A DNA stretch of 64,000 nucleotides from Kudoa neothunni (Eukaryota > Cnidaria). The stretch's first letter is position 1; every line of letters begins with the position of its first letter. The notes under the pieces were generated by a model. That model was not told the DNA's origin. It searched no databases and saw only the letters and a list, made by a program, of their open reading frames with translations. Positions 26,741 through 40,125 of the stretch are shown one piece after another. The DNA is taken from positions 11,036,001 to 11,100,000 of the forward strand of contig OZ199838.1 of assembly GCA_964304625.1 (NCBI GenBank), written 5' to 3'. A program made the translations under genes and the position numbers.

Positions 26741-27224
26741 TTATAATCCCGATTATTATTTAAAATTGAACTCGTTGCTCTACGCTGCTTAATGCGATAA
26801 ATCAGCGCACAAACAAACCTTGAGATGAAGAAATTACACTCGATTCGTAGAAAAAGTATACTGACCTGATATATGTTTGGAGCCTAATCCAATATAATGC
26901 TTCATAAGGACAAAACTCAAATAATATCCACCTAACGAGGATTAATAATATATAATCTAATTTTCATAGTCGTTTAACTGATTATTAAACCGTTAATTCT
27001 CACCGCGTTGTTTGTGAAAATTTGCGCATGTTTTCTTTGAATTAACTTCAGATTGTTTGACTCAAGGCCATTTTAATTACTTGATTAATTCAGTTTTGTA
27101 TATCGATTCAATTGGATAATATTTCTGCTAATAATAAAAATAAAAAAGTAAAATATTCGTAATAAGGTAAAAAAATAAAAAATAGATATGTGATTTAATT
27201 TAATCTCCTTGGTGAAGTACAATT
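26741..27224. other. Intergenic between two minus-strand genes
   Basis: About 480 bp holding the IDH3A 5' flank and the TRAPPC9 3' flank. No other signal was recognised. Confidence 0.4.
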
Positions 27225-30200
27225 TTAAACCACTTCTATGGATATATTCCTTTTTGCGATGAGATATTGTTGTAGATCCTTCATAATTTGATTTTCCTTC
27301 AACAGACCATCATTTTGATAAGGAGTTGTCGAAGGTTGTATTTCATTCTGAAATCTCTTGAGAAGAGGCTCGAGAGAAGTGGTTATGGAAAATTGGATCG
27401 TATGATTGCCTTTTTCAATGGGGAATAAGTTGGAATCAAAAACGATATCTTCTTGTGAAGCTATCTAATCATACAAATTATTCAATTTATATAACAAAGC
27501 ACATTACATCCTCGTAGTTGTGAAAACAACTGCCAATCCAAAGAATCGAAACTTTGGAAGTGTTGAGGAGAAGTGATACATTTGTTTTTGTTAGGTTCAC
27601 ATCTAAAAAGTCATTAAATCGGTAAAAACTACCTCAAAGTTACCCAATGGATTGTGAATTTTGACAAAAAAGCGAGTGAGTTGTTGCCAAGGAACTTTCA
27701 GAGAATATTCACTAGAATATTCTTTAATGGAGTTATTGTCTCCAATAGATATTTCTATTATAATATATTATACATATACAAATATGGTATGGTATGGTTA
27801 ACAACCGTAGTCCAAAGCAACAGGTTGATACATGTTGGAAATATCAAATTCAGATTCATTAGCAGCTAGCCATTGAATGGAAGCATTTGTTGATTGGAAG
27901 TTGGAGCTATAATCTTTGAAAATAATATTTTATTAGACCGCGTTTTGTGGGTTATATTAAACATATTTACTTGAAATTGATTGGGATCTGGTTTGATGTA
28001 ATGAAGAATCGGAAAAAATATTTGAGTCGTCGTGAGGTTGAAAGAATTTGGCCATATTAAGAATAACCACGTTATTGAGAAACATTTCATTCACCAGATT
28101 TAGTAATTTTGAATAATCTCCCTATATAATGTGGCAAAATATTGATAACAACATTTTTAAATAGAATTAAACAATTAAAATTAAAAATTGTAAAATATAA
28201 CGATATTAACTACTATTAAAAACATTCCAATTTACAATAAATGACAAGTTTATGTAAATATTTTCATTCGTATATTTATTTAGCTTTTTTCCTATTTTAT
28301 TTAAGATATTTTTCAAAGATTCACGACTACCTTAGATTGTAAAATCTAAGCTATTCTCTCGTTCTTTCGAAATGCATTTGTTGTATAAAATAGAAAGTAA
28401 AGATGTTTATCTTGTTCCGTCATTAATTTTCCTGTTAACGTAGTAAGGTAAATGAAACAATTATTTAGATCAGGGGTGCATAAACTGCGGACCGCGGGCC
28501 TAATCCGACTTTCAGTGAGCTTTTGTGTGGCCCGCGATGAACCTTAATTAACTTCAGATTGATGGTGTACTTTTAAATGAAATGAAAGAATGAAAGAAGC
28601 ATCCGACTATTTGACTTCAGATGGTTTATCTAGATGTTGAATAGATCGAGAACATCTAATGAAGCTACTAAAAAAATTTATTCGAGTTTTTTATTATATG
28701 CGAACCATTAGAACGAAACATCAAAAAAATCTCTAAATATGCAAAACTATTTATTTATACTAGCAATTTCATCATTCTATATAGAAAAGATTTGTTAATC
28801 GAAGTTCATGCACCAATTTTAATTAGATTTTATTGAGTGCGTATGGAGAAGAAGAAAATTATAGGGGTATTGGGCGGATTAATGATTTAAAAATTCGTTT
28901 GACAATGCTGACCCGAAGTTTAAGTTTGGTTAAGATAAGATTAATAATTAAAGTACGTCTTATAAACTATTCGAAATCATGAGGTATTTATCTTGTGTGT
29001 AAAAATCAAAATTTTCGAAAATTTTCTATAAGAAAAATAAATAAAACGAAAAATAAACTTTGACACAAAGGATAAACATCCGTTAGTGCTGATAATGAGC
29101 ACATATTAATATGCAATTTAAACTGCATTTCACATATGTACAAACATCCATTTTTCTCACCCACGGTATATCTCATATTTAATCCTGATTATTTTTAATT
29201 GATATCCAAGCTAAAATGACTGAAATTCGAAAAAATAGTTCATGATGAGAATAGAAAATTTAACTGCGCCTGGACAGAAAAATATTATTTTATTCAACAG
29301 GGAAAGAATATTATTTGTTTCCAACGTCATTCGTTATTCAATTTAAAGCATGTAGTAAACTTAGTATTTATGGATTATTTTGAATATTGCGTTTCAAAAT
29401 TAGTAAATATATCCAATGAATGAGGCGCAACTTTAGTTTTAAACTTTCTGGCCCCTGGCCTTGGAAGTTTTCGGTTATAATATGGCCCGAGGATCCAAAA
29501 GTTTGTGCACCATTGCGTTACAATATATTTTAACAACTTTTTGTTAAAATTAAATAGAAATTTTAAGCGGAAAAAATATTACTTTAATTATATCAAGGTA
29601 TTTTTGTTGGTTTAGCCGAGGAATGATGATCGAATCGATTCTGGGGAACAAAATTAAAACAATAATGATCAAAAGCATTACTCTAGAGTGGATTGAGGCG
29701 AAATTTCGTAAATATTACTAACTAGAGGAGAAGTAGAAATAGAAAAAACCACCAAAGATTACCATTATCGACTCCAAACTCCATTTCTGACACTTTGAAT
29801 GTTAGTTTGTCGGAATAATTATGCAGCCTAAGACAGCACTCACAGTGTAAAGGAGAGCTAAATATAACGATTAATTGATCGACTAATAAATAAAGTTGAA
29901 AAACTTTGATCTTTTGACAACGAATCTATCCATTAAAAGTTCTAGATATACAGTCACATCCATAGCCACAGTGTGATGGTATCCGAATTGTTGGTTGTCA
30001 TGAAAAATGATAAAGTCTAGGCTGATTTCTGTGTTTATAGGGAACGAAACATTTTTATTATTGAAGGTGTGTTTATGGGAGAGTTTCAAATCAATTTCGC
30101 ACAGTTCGGTGGGAGGCACTAGATCGCATAGAGATCTTTTGGGGAAACGGGTTGTCACAAGTTTATCTACGGAATGCAACAAATCAAAAATCACATATGC

Positions 30201-33190
30201 TGATTAATATAGATGGGAAATTTTCGCAAACAAAAAATACGTTCATCAGTCATTCCATTAATAAATATTTGTTTTATGGCATGGTCGGAGGTGTTTTTTA
30301 AAAGTAATTTCTGACAACAACTAGATCAGAATTACACGCGTCCCGTTTTCTATCATAAATTACACTTCTAGCGCCAGAAAATGAGCACAAATAATTGGGG
30401 TGGATTCGATTCTATTAAGAGTTTCAATCCCACGAATAATCATGGTGTTTTTATTCGGAAACAAATAATGGAATGTAACATTTTCCAATCGGTAATCAAA
30501 TCCTAAAATCACCCAAAATATAACTTTTTACAAAACTGTCACATATCATGATATAACCTGTGATGATGATATCACATTGTTTTTTTATTTCGATCATAAA
30601 AGTGAGTTTTTCAGTGAAATCGGCATCAATTAGAACATCATTTATAGTGGAGGACAAAAAAGCGTCTTTGGATGAAGTTTCCTCAAAAGTAAGTTTCTAA
30701 GGTTACCATTTTAAACAGTTAATTAACAACTAACAATTAAAAGTTACAATATAATCAATGGATAGAGGACGTTGACAGAAATCGTTAGCAATGGATAACT
30801 CAAGTGGAACTAAGGTGCCAACTTCAGCGGCAATGTCTCTACAAATAGCTAGAACCCAAATGATTTTAATTCGTTTGGAAGTAAACTACGATTTTCAATG
30901 GAAGAATCATCGTTTTTTCGATGTCTTGTGATAAAAACGTTATCAGTTAACGACGAAAATTTGGATATGTGAATAGGTGATAGCGAGGAAACGAATTTGG
31001 AGCAATAATGAAATTCCCTAATCAAAAGAAAACATACTTAACATGAGTATACAAATAAATTAAATGAATGAACTATTTTCGTTTGTAAATATAAATTACT
31101 TTAAACAAACAAGATGGAACTCGCTTATAGTGACATGATGTTTTAGTCCAGTTATCCAAAAGTTATTGGTCAAATGGGTTAGAATGGTTGTCGTAATTTC
31201 TTTTGGGAAATTTTTCAAAAGTGTGATTGAAGCGCTAAAAATAGCATAATTGATAAATATAAACTCAAATAGTGAAAAAAAAAGTACCATATGTAATTGA
31301 GAAATTTTTTATTCATTAGCATAAACACGCCAAACATGAAAACCAATTTCATTTGCACGGGTCTAAATTCTACAAAAAAAATCCACAAAAAACCACAACA
31401 GCAAAATATACTAAAAGTGATATTTATTTGTGATAGTGAATGGTTGAAATGGTACTGTAAATCTATGCCAAATCTCGGCAATAAAAATTCAAACAGCTTC
31501 TTAACTGTATTGTTCACAGTACTCTTACTAATATAACAAATAAGATCGAATAAAAGACGATTAATCAACCATTTATCTCGATTGGCATAAAAAATGGCAA
31601 ACAACCTATTCAAATAGAAAAAAGTTCGTCTGGTCATTTCCATGTGAATATTATAATCACATAACAACAATAAAACATCGATTTGATAATCCTACAAATC
31701 ATAAAGACCAACTAAACAAACAAAAATACCTTTTCAGGATTGGTATTGTTGAAAGTGTTAGAAATAAATATAGCATCTATTTTATTGCAGATACTTACGA
31801 ATTTGTCCTTCAACTAAATTCAAAAAATGTATTTATTAGAATATTGGACAAAATACATTATGTTTGAAGGTGAGTGAGAGATATCTCATCATGTGTTCAA
31901 GTAAAAGTAGAACACAGTCGAATGGAGAGGAAATATAACAGTCACATGCAAAATCCAAATAACTATAGATATATCCAGTTAGTGCTAATTCGATATTAAA
32001 TTTTGTGATTAATTTTGCCAAATCATAGCCATTATTTTTGGCTGTATCACAGATATCCTTATAGGAGCGGTTCAATTCGGGAAATTCAACTTTTATCAAC
32101 TATATACAAATTTCGCACATATTAATTGATTTAATTCAAAAGTACACACGATTAAAATCACCTTATCATTCTCTAACATTTTTAAATAATTGGGATTGAT
32201 CGGAAGTTCATCACATGTGTAATAATATAGCGACATGTAAATAGCTTCATAGACGGCGCCAACGGCAACAATATCATCTTCATTTTTGAGATATTTTAAT
32301 GTGGAATTGAAAAAATGAGAACTATCACTATAACACCCAAACATAATGCATAAATCTCCAAGCATTTTCAAATGATAAGCAACAGCAAGACGCTTTCGAT
32401 TTCTATGTTAAGTAATCAGTAGCTGCTTTTCGTAAGAATATAACTAACTTATTGAGGGAAGAAGAACTAGAATAGCTTGACAAATACACCACAGGAACAT
32501 TCAACAAATAAATCTCACTAAGCGGCATAGCTTGTAATAACGATATTTTTGATTCCATATCGAAAATAACTGAAACTATAATAGATTTCAAACATTCATC
32601 CAGTTCTCGTTTCAATAACTCATCCATTTCAAATCTATGCGGTATATAAATATATTCAAGTTGAGAATTTACAAATATTTAAATTACTCCGCTGATATGG
32701 TATTGTTTAAGAAACTATAATGAAAATTGCTTTGTGTGTTGTTAGTCAAATAGTTTTTTATTATCTTTGTTAAGGCCTCTTTTATGTCGTCCGACACTTG
32801 AGCAGTGAATATAAAAAGCAGATTGTTTGAGAACGATTTTTCAGTTTGCTTGTCATCGATCGCTCGATACCGAGAAATTATTTCATCCAACTTTGTGTGG
32901 ATTTCTGAGGGAACCGACTCCAAGTTTTGTTCCTCAACAATGTCAATAAAAATAATTCCTAATTTAAGTAGAATATTCCGACTGAATTGTAAACCCGAAT
33001 TGGCTCTGAAATTGGTTTGTTTCGAATTAGAAAATCGAAACAATAATGATTGGTCAGAGTTCAAATCGGCCACATTCATAAATCCATCAATCCAACATCG
33101 AATACACTGATCCTGCTTAGGTTTTTTTGCAGTCACCAAACTTGTGACACTATAGTATGCAGTCCAAGCCTGATCAACCCTATTTTCCAT
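27225..33190 (-). CDS. TRAPPC9: TRAPPC9/Trs120-like subunit of the TRAPPII complex
   Basis: Large scaffold subunit of TRAPPII, the GEF complex for Rab1/Rab11-type GTPases at the Golgi. Read on the minus strand, the N-terminal exon starts at ATG 33190 and includes a FSNNLLFIFTAQ segment like the LFVFGLQ block of the family. Next exon: 32627..32403 (ELDECLKSII, LLNVPVVYL). Then 32371..32096 with KMLGDLCIMFGCYSDSSHFF, matching the TRAPPC9 GDLCLxAGxxxDAxxHY motif. Then 32099..31836 (TPR-like helices) and 31670..31560 (MTRRTFFYLNRLFA, like FHRKSAFFKRVAA). The C-terminal Ig-like region is spread over exons at 30.7-27.2 kb; the last exon ends at TAA 27227-27225. Similarity is weaker in the C-terminal half. 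Exon borders in the 28-31 kb part are not all resolved. A hAT relic lies in an intron at 28471-29515. Confidence 0.72.
28471..29515. mobile_element. hAT DNA transposon relic inside a TRAPPC9 intron
   Basis: 1045 bp with ends CAGGGGTGCATAAACTGCGG (left) and, reverse-complemented, CAATGGTGCACAAACTTTTGG (right), a classic animal hAT terminus. Inside, at about 29240-29400 (+), a piece reads as FNxxWTEKYxFxxxGKxIICFxRH. That resembles the N-terminal zinc-finger-like part of hAT transposases of the GTF2I-repeat/ZBED-like group. No long ORF remains. The 8-bp flanks match at about half the positions, so the insertion is old. The host gene's exons lie on both sides (28090 and below; 29880 and above). 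Confidence 0.74.
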
Positions 33191-35485
33191 GTCCCTCAAA
33201 GATCATACAACAGTCGAAAAGTCAAATTCTCACGAATGACGACGAATTTCCATTAAATTATTCTTATCTATTAATGAAGTATTTTAGTGAGATTTATCTT
33301 ATGTCGTTAGTAATTTTATTATTTGTTCTATTTCAGCTATAGTCGGATATCAAAATTACGAATAATTTGAGGTTAATAAATTCTCATCAAATCAGTTAAT
33401 TTTGATTTATATTATTAGGTAAATATTACTGACAGTATATGAATTGAAAAGCATATGAAAATATTATTTCCAAAGTAATAAATTTGCTGGAATGTTCATG
33501 CACATGTGCGTACGCATGTTATACGAAACGACATGATTTGATAAATAAAAATGATTTCCACGCTATTATTAACTCATATAAAACATTAAATAATAATTCT
33601 CATTTTATAGTTGTGATCAATACGACAATCAAAAGTAATATTTAGAGAAAACTATGCGCATGCGTGACGATAAATCTCCCATGTTATGCAAGAAAACAGA
33701 AATATATATTTTAACATCATTTTTGGAGTTTTTCATTAAAATGTTAAATTTTTAGTATTGTTCGTTTTTAGTGGCGAAATTATCCTTAAAATCAGAAAAA
33801 TAGGCTTTTGTTTTGAAAGATATTTTATCAACGATAGACGATGATGTTATTTGTATGATGTCTCGACCTAATGCTAAAAAATCTAATTTTTAATTGATTT
33901 TATTTCAAAAAGAGAAAGTGTTAAAAACTCATGTTTTAGTTTGTCTTTTCATTCGTATCAAGAAAATTTGAAATATCATTAATAATCGTCTTTAATATTT
34001 CTGTATTTGTTTATGCCAATATTTTGTAATTTGAAAAAGAGACGAAAAGCAAGATTATGGTTTATTTTTAACTTTTTCCGGCGCTTCTAAAGTTTAAATA
34101 TTTTTATAATTTTATCTGTTTGATCAAAAGAAAAATTAAGTATCCCATCATTAATACTGCTTTATAAAACAGATATGCGTACATTGTAACTTGAATTTAT
34201 CTCATCGCACAACTTGGATAGACATATTAAAGAATTTAACTCGATTTCAATGGAGAAATCCTAAAGGAAAGTAAAATATTTTAAAATATATTTTAGAAAA
34301 ATCAATAATTCATGTAAAGATTTTTTTATAAATTAAAACAATCAGGTAAGTTTGACATTAATTCATGTTGACTTTACAAAAAACTCTGCTATATATTAGC
34401 TTTGGAATATTATTGACGACACAATACGCAGTTGTATAAACTACAGACACCTAAGATCCAAGATACTCGAATCTCTTGTTTGTACCCTGTAATATTTTTA
34501 ATAGTAGACGAGCGATAATATGTTAGACTTTTCAGTTTTTAAATAGGAAAGCTATAACTTCCATATAGGGATGTTTTATACTAAAAAATTTAGCGTGTAC
34601 TACCTACCCTTTGTATTTCACAGTGGATTGATTAGGTGCGAAAAACGTAGCACTCTACGATATGTTAGTGGAGAATTTTAATGTTTTTATATTTTTTACG
34701 TTTATATCATTTTTTTCAATATTAATACAAATATATAATTAAATGTCATCTTTCTTATTAAAATATGGCGTAATTATACAATCATTCAATCATCCATATG
34801 CAACACAATTTATGCACAAGAGGTCGTTGGAGAACAAAAATGTAGAAATATTTTAGTTATTTCATCCATTTTTTATATTGGTCAAGTATATGTTTAAATA
34901 TGCATTATTTTTTAAAACATCATAGAAACTTTGGATGTGAAAATTTTTAGATCCTTTAATTTCTTGTATATTACAAAATCATCTTTTTGGGGGAGACAAT
35001 TCGAGGTTTTGCTACTTCGTATATAAATGGTCTAAATTGTAAAATCTATTTTGTATAATTATATAATCGTAAAATAGATCAATGTCTCGTCAGATCAATT
35101 TATAATTCAATTCGTTGGCAGGTTTTGAAACTCCCTAACCCCCCCCCCCCCCCCCCCAATATTATAATATACGGGGTTTTAAATTGAAATAATCATAAAT
35201 TATTCCACAATATGAATATCAGAATTCTGGCTAATTTTACCGATTTGCGAATTATAAGCTATAAAAGCGATCATTACAATTACTAATTTTTGAGACATTT
35301 TGACAATGTATTTATCTAGCAACAAACATTTAAATCGTATTATTAATTTTATTCTCTTATTTCTTAACAATTATTAATTTGGTGCAATAAATCTTAATTT
35401 TTTTAATAAAATTTTAAATTTACTGCTATTGAAACCATTAATGGGTTAATGTTTACTCAACTTCTGTAGATAGTGCGTACGCAAC
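33191..35485. other. Intergenic, A/T-rich, with a C19 run
   Basis: About 2.3 kb with no supported gene. It carries the poly-C tract at 35139-35157 and several scattered palindromic words with GCATGCG or CATGTGCG near 33490-33670. Confidence 0.5.
35139..35157 (+). repeat. Homopolymer of 19 C
   Basis: Nineteen consecutive C in a region that is otherwise mostly A and T. The complementary G run can form a quadruplex and the C run an i-motif. It may also be a length-variable or mis-assembled tract. It lies about 330 bp upstream of the RBM8A start codon. Confidence 0.92.
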
Positions 35486-36123
35486 ATGGAGAGCATAGGT
35501 CATGAGGTGGATCATTCTGATAGTATTACTCTAACATGCGATTGTGAAGTTGTAAAAATATTCTAGGTGCATTGAACAAATTAAAAGCATCAGCCACAAC
35601 ACGAAAGGGTCGTGGATTTCGAAGTAATGACTTATATTGGTTTGGTTTTTTTATTCAGCTTCAATTTCATTCGCAGATATCGAGATTGAGAGTGAAAGTA
35701 ATTATGAGGATGTTGAGTCAGCTAATGTGGTTGGACCTGCCAGATGTATGTGCATAGATGTAAAGGTGGGTGTGTTTAAGTGCTAATTCTAGCTGTGGAA
35801 GGATGGATAATCTTTGTCAGTGGTGTGCACAAAGAAGCCACCGATGAGGATATTCACAATGCCTTTGCTGATTACGGTCCAATTAAAAATCTTCATATGA
35901 ATATTGAAAGACGTACTGGTTTTGTGAAAGTGAGTTGATTAGTGAGTGTACCTTGAGCAATAGTCAAACACGTTATATTTAGGGTTATGCGCTGATCGAA
36001 TATGAAAGTTATAAGGAAGCAGAAGCGGCCATAAAATCTAAAAATAATACTCAACTTTTGGAACAAACTATTTATGTAGATTGGGCTTTTGGAACCAGTC
36101 CGTATAAGGTGTCCTCCAAATGA
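35486..36123 (+). CDS. RBM8A: RBM8A / Y14, exon junction complex RNA-binding protein
   Basis: Y14 pairs with Magoh in the exon junction complex, deposited on spliced mRNA in the nucleus. Exons: 35486-35522, 35567-35623, 35659-35745, 35793-35929, 35983-36123; introns of 44, 35, 47 and 53 nt. The product has the KxxAxxRKGRGF motif near its N-terminus, an acidic stretch, then [20 protein letters not shown], opening the single RRM. RNP2 is IIFVSG and RNP1 is [28 protein letters not shown] and [19 protein letters not shown] follow the family closely, and [11 protein letters not shown] ends the RRM. The Arg/Ser-rich tail of vertebrate Y14 is nearly absent: translation stops soon after PYKVSSK. All splice joins keep frame. 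Confidence 0.95.
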
Positions 36124-36843
36124 TAGTTTAAGACAAATCGATTGAACTATTTTGTCAATGATCGTGCATATATCGATGTTTGGATTTATTATTGTTTTTT
36201 CAATTGCGTAACAAATAACTCTAAATTTTTCATGGTTGCGCTTTTTGGACAATTTTACAATAGTAGAATGTAATGTTAACAGTTTGTGCTTCAACATATT
36301 TCTTATTAATGTCGTGGTCGTACTCAGTAAACGATTATTTATTTATTTTTGCAAGAAGTGCGTGACTTGATCGTAGAAAATTCCCACGTCTGTGATATTT
36401 TTATCAATTCTTGATACTCCCAATGCATTTTTTGTAATAATTTTCCAACTGAGTCCAAATTGAAATGTAGTTGGACTTGTATATAATGTGACTTGCTACA
36501 TTGTGATTTTGAATTTGAACGTCGGTTTTATTAATTTTGGAATTACGGAAGTTCAATTTTATTACTTTTTACGATAATAAATATAGGGAGAAAGTTTAAA
36601 ATAATTTTTTAAAGCCCAATAATGTTCTCCTATAGCGAGGTTGCCTCCATAATGTAGCTTTTTGAGGTTGTTTACTTGAAATAACGATATTTCAGAATAG
36701 CTAGAAAAATTTCATTGTTGGTATAACGCATGAACTCGATTTCCGTAAATCTAGAAAAGACACCAGAGAAGGAAAGACACAAAAAGTTAAAAAATGTAAC
36801 CTTTGCGGTATTTTATTTCTCTAATGCAAAGATAGGACAAATG
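36124..36843. other. Intergenic
   Basis: About 700 bp after RBM8A. ORFs on either strand are short and low in complexity. Nothing was recognised. Confidence 0.4.
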
Positions 36844-38672
36844 CAGTCGAGATTGGATATTGCGTGGTTCGGTATTTCGTATTTTAAGATTTTCATTATG
36901 AAAATAATTACATTGGAAATTAATTTGAAATAATTATCATTATTTCATTTAATAAATTAGTAATAAACAATAAAAATAAAAAAATATTCTTTCTATGTAC
37001 CTCCGACTCAGTATTGCGTGACGAAAAAATCAATATGACTCGATATTGCGTGATTTTACCCTCAATATATGGAGAAAAAAGTGTGATATTTTCGAGAAAA
37101 TTAGAATAATACGGTATTTAACCTCAATAAAAACAATCGAAGGTGCCATCAAAATTGCGATTAAAAAATTTATCCTTAATGGTATGGTTATTTTTGTTAT
37201 ATCTGAACATATATATATATATATATATTCGATGACATTCAATGCTGACAGAATTCCTTCTTATGAAATCAAGCTGAAAAATTCAGATGTTGCTGGAAAT
37301 AGGAATGGCATTTAAATAAAGATTCATCAGCACAAGTGAAGAGATTTATCAATGGTTTATCAAAAGTCGCACGAATGATCACATTATTTCTGGAGACTTA
37401 TTCTTAAAATGTTTATTATCATTGCGAAAAATAATAAAGTTCAAAATTATAAGGAACGCAAAGGATGTGTAGTGGTGTTTGAAAAAAAAGGAATCATTTT
37501 TAAACATTTTCATGGTGAAGCTGGGAGCATTATTCTTGCATCTATTAATTAGTGGGTCTATGAAAATAAAAATTTGATTATCACCTATAAGCCAAGAGAT
37601 ATAATAAATATTAATGATACCGCTATGTTTTATGAGTAAGTACAGAACAGCAGTTACGTATTAAGGGAAGGAAAGTGACCATTATCAATAATTGGAAAAT
37701 ACTGAAATCCTAGGTGCTTCAAGGGGGCTAAAACATACCCTATGAGTGTTGTTCTCCAAAAAATTCCTCGATGAATTTGTCCATATTTTTCAGGCAAAGA
37801 ACATAAAAACGCTAATCTTGCTTAGCCAGTGCCCAACACATCCAAAAGAAATCTTTTTTTTTGGCAATATAAAAATTTTTTAACTGAAAAATACAACAGT
37901 TATTTTCCAACAAATCCATCTAAGGGTGATTTCATTGTTTTAAAATTAGAAAAAAAATGTGTACTCATTATATATTATTTGATGATTCATCAAATTCTAA
38001 ATACACTTTACTTGATGCAATTTTAACTCCAAATAGCATGGAACTGCATCACAACAAAAATTAATGTGAACATTTCAAAATATCCAATATATATTATAAA
38101 AATAAAAGCTAATGCGAACATTTAAAATTATATCTATTGTGTTAGGACAAGGAGACGGAAAGAGATGATACAAATGATAAAAAGTACCAAATTATAAATT
38201 AAAACCAAACTTTTAAAATTTTTATTATTGATGATAACAAGGAAGATTACCTTTAATGGTGGCATCGTTCATAATTGTGAAGATGAAAATTACAATTTGC
38301 ATCAACCACAAAATCCCAATTCAATGTGAAATAGAATCTGATGATGTAAAAACAAAAGTTTCGATAAAAGATGTTAGATAGGCAGTAAGTATATTAAGAA
38401 AAGCATTTATTCAAGAATCTGCATCTTTAATCTTAGTTCTCACACCGATAATGAATCTAATATTTAAATTATCATCTAAAAAACGACATCAATTGAAAAT
38501 TATTTCATTTGTTTATAAAAATCGACATTTTTGTTCTTTTTGACTTGAAATGCTTTTCTTATATATAAGATAATTAATTATCATTGACCAGAACTAAGAT
38601 AAACGCGTAAAACCTTTTTAATGCCTAATTTTTTAGCACTCCCAAAAGTTACACAATATCCAATCTCGACTG
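36844..38672 (+). mobile_element. Decayed Tigger/pogo-type DNA transposon
   Basis: 1829 bp with inverted termini: CAGTCGAGATTGGATATTG at 36844-36862 and its exact complement ending at 38672 (19 bp identical, then diverging). The start CAGT fits the pogo/Tigger superfamily. On the plus strand 37480-37640 reads FxHGEAGSIILASINxWVYE then YKPRDIININDTAMFYE. That corresponds to the CENP-B/Tigger segment around the first catalytic Asp (DIYNxDETGLFY), here with the Glu replaced. Many stops and frame changes split the rest. No TA target duplication was recognisable. A (TA)n run at about 37209-37228 lies inside. Two further copies of the terminal word sit near 37005-37055. Confidence 0.66.
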
Positions 38673-40125
38673 AACTACCCAACGGACTGGATTATTATTT
38701 AGAAAATATATTTGGTCAAATAAATCTGAAAACGACTTGTTTAATTCTTTAATATTAAAATAACCTAGACTGCTTTTTAATTAAAATCAAAATCATAATT
38801 TTTGAGCATCAACTCGTTTATTGCATCCCCAATAGAGAATATCTGATCTATAGGCTTATCACATAGTAAAGACCGTGTCCATTTACCAAGTAACGGGTCA
38901 TTAATCGCATACATTATTAAAATCCACAATTATATTAATCGCAAAAGTTTTGTATTCACTCTAAATTAGTGCTTCCCGCCATTTTTTCTTGAAAAAAAGT
39001 TCGGTGCACCACTTCTCTCAAAAGAATTGATTTTTTTAAACTTGACCTGTTGATAGCTTTGAATAAAACTTCTACCACATTACAATTTGACGTCAATTAA
39101 TTTATATTTCTCTCCTCATTAAAATGTGTTCGGGAAGATATAACTTAATTCATCGATGGACCTTAAAAATTAACATATTTAGTTCTTCATTCCGCCGAAA
39201 ACAGCATCATGTGAACCTCGGGATAATCCAATCTTCATTAGGAAAGACTTTTCTATATAAGGGGTTTATAATCTGAAAATTAATCAATATTATATTAGGT
39301 TAGGTTATATCAAAAAAGGGATATATGATTCTAAAAGAGACAAGATTGAGATTCAAACCATTCAGATTCTATTCGAGTGAAGGGCACGTTAAATATTATT
39401 ATTATTCATTTTTTTATAATTAGTCATTGCATTTGTATTTTTTATGATATTAACCGTCACTCAAAAATAAGCGATATTGACTTCAAAGTACGTCATACTG
39501 CCCAATTATCTCACCATTATCTGTCACATCAATACTCAGGATTTTTCGCATCCCACCAGAGCGGTTCACTAAACGTTCAGTAATTTCTATGCTAAACCAA
39601 AATTTTTCACGCCTCACGTTGGAAACATTGCTAAAAACAGTGATAAGAAATCTCAACTACGCAGACCGGAAAACGTTATAGCTAGCCTATACTTTAAAGT
39701 ACTCGCTATTCCTTACCGTAAGGATAGTCACTACGAGCTATTGTATTTACACCTATACTCCGAAACAACTTACAGGCGGCTTGCTGTTGGGTCATTTGGT
39801 CGTAAAAACTGTTAATCCGTCATAAATACTTAATCTGACACAGAAAAGTGTGGAGATATTCCTTATTAACAAAATAAAATCCAAGTAACTCTATTAAGTA
39901 ATATTTATAACTGCCTTACACTTAGATCGAAAATAGCACCGATATTTTGATGTTAATCAATAAATTTCTGAATTATATAGCCAACTAAACTAACTAAAAA
40001 ATCCCCATAAAGTAATAACAGAGTAGGCTCAGCAAAACGAGTCAAAGAAACCCCATGAAATAAAAAATATTAAACATGTGAGGGGGAAGTATTCAATAAA
40101 TGATTAATAGTTGGCCAGAGTCAAC
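38673..40125. other. Intergenic
   Basis: About 1.45 kb without a supported gene. The part at 39590-39800 is locally less A/T-rich and has partly open frames, but no family was recognised. A hAT-end-like word (GGTGCACCACTT) occurs near 39002. Confidence 0.4.

Noticed and set aside
31297-31536. 79-codon ORF on the plus strand
   Set aside because: It is the opposite-strand shadow of TRAPPC9 exon sequence.
37209-37228. (TA)n microsatellite as a separate feature of interest
   Set aside because: Short and ordinary in A/T-rich DNA; it lies inside the Tigger relic and explains nothing further.
39590-39800. Locally G+C-richer stretch as an unrecognised exon or structured RNA
   Set aside because: Open frames are short, no family match was found and no convincing stem series was seen.
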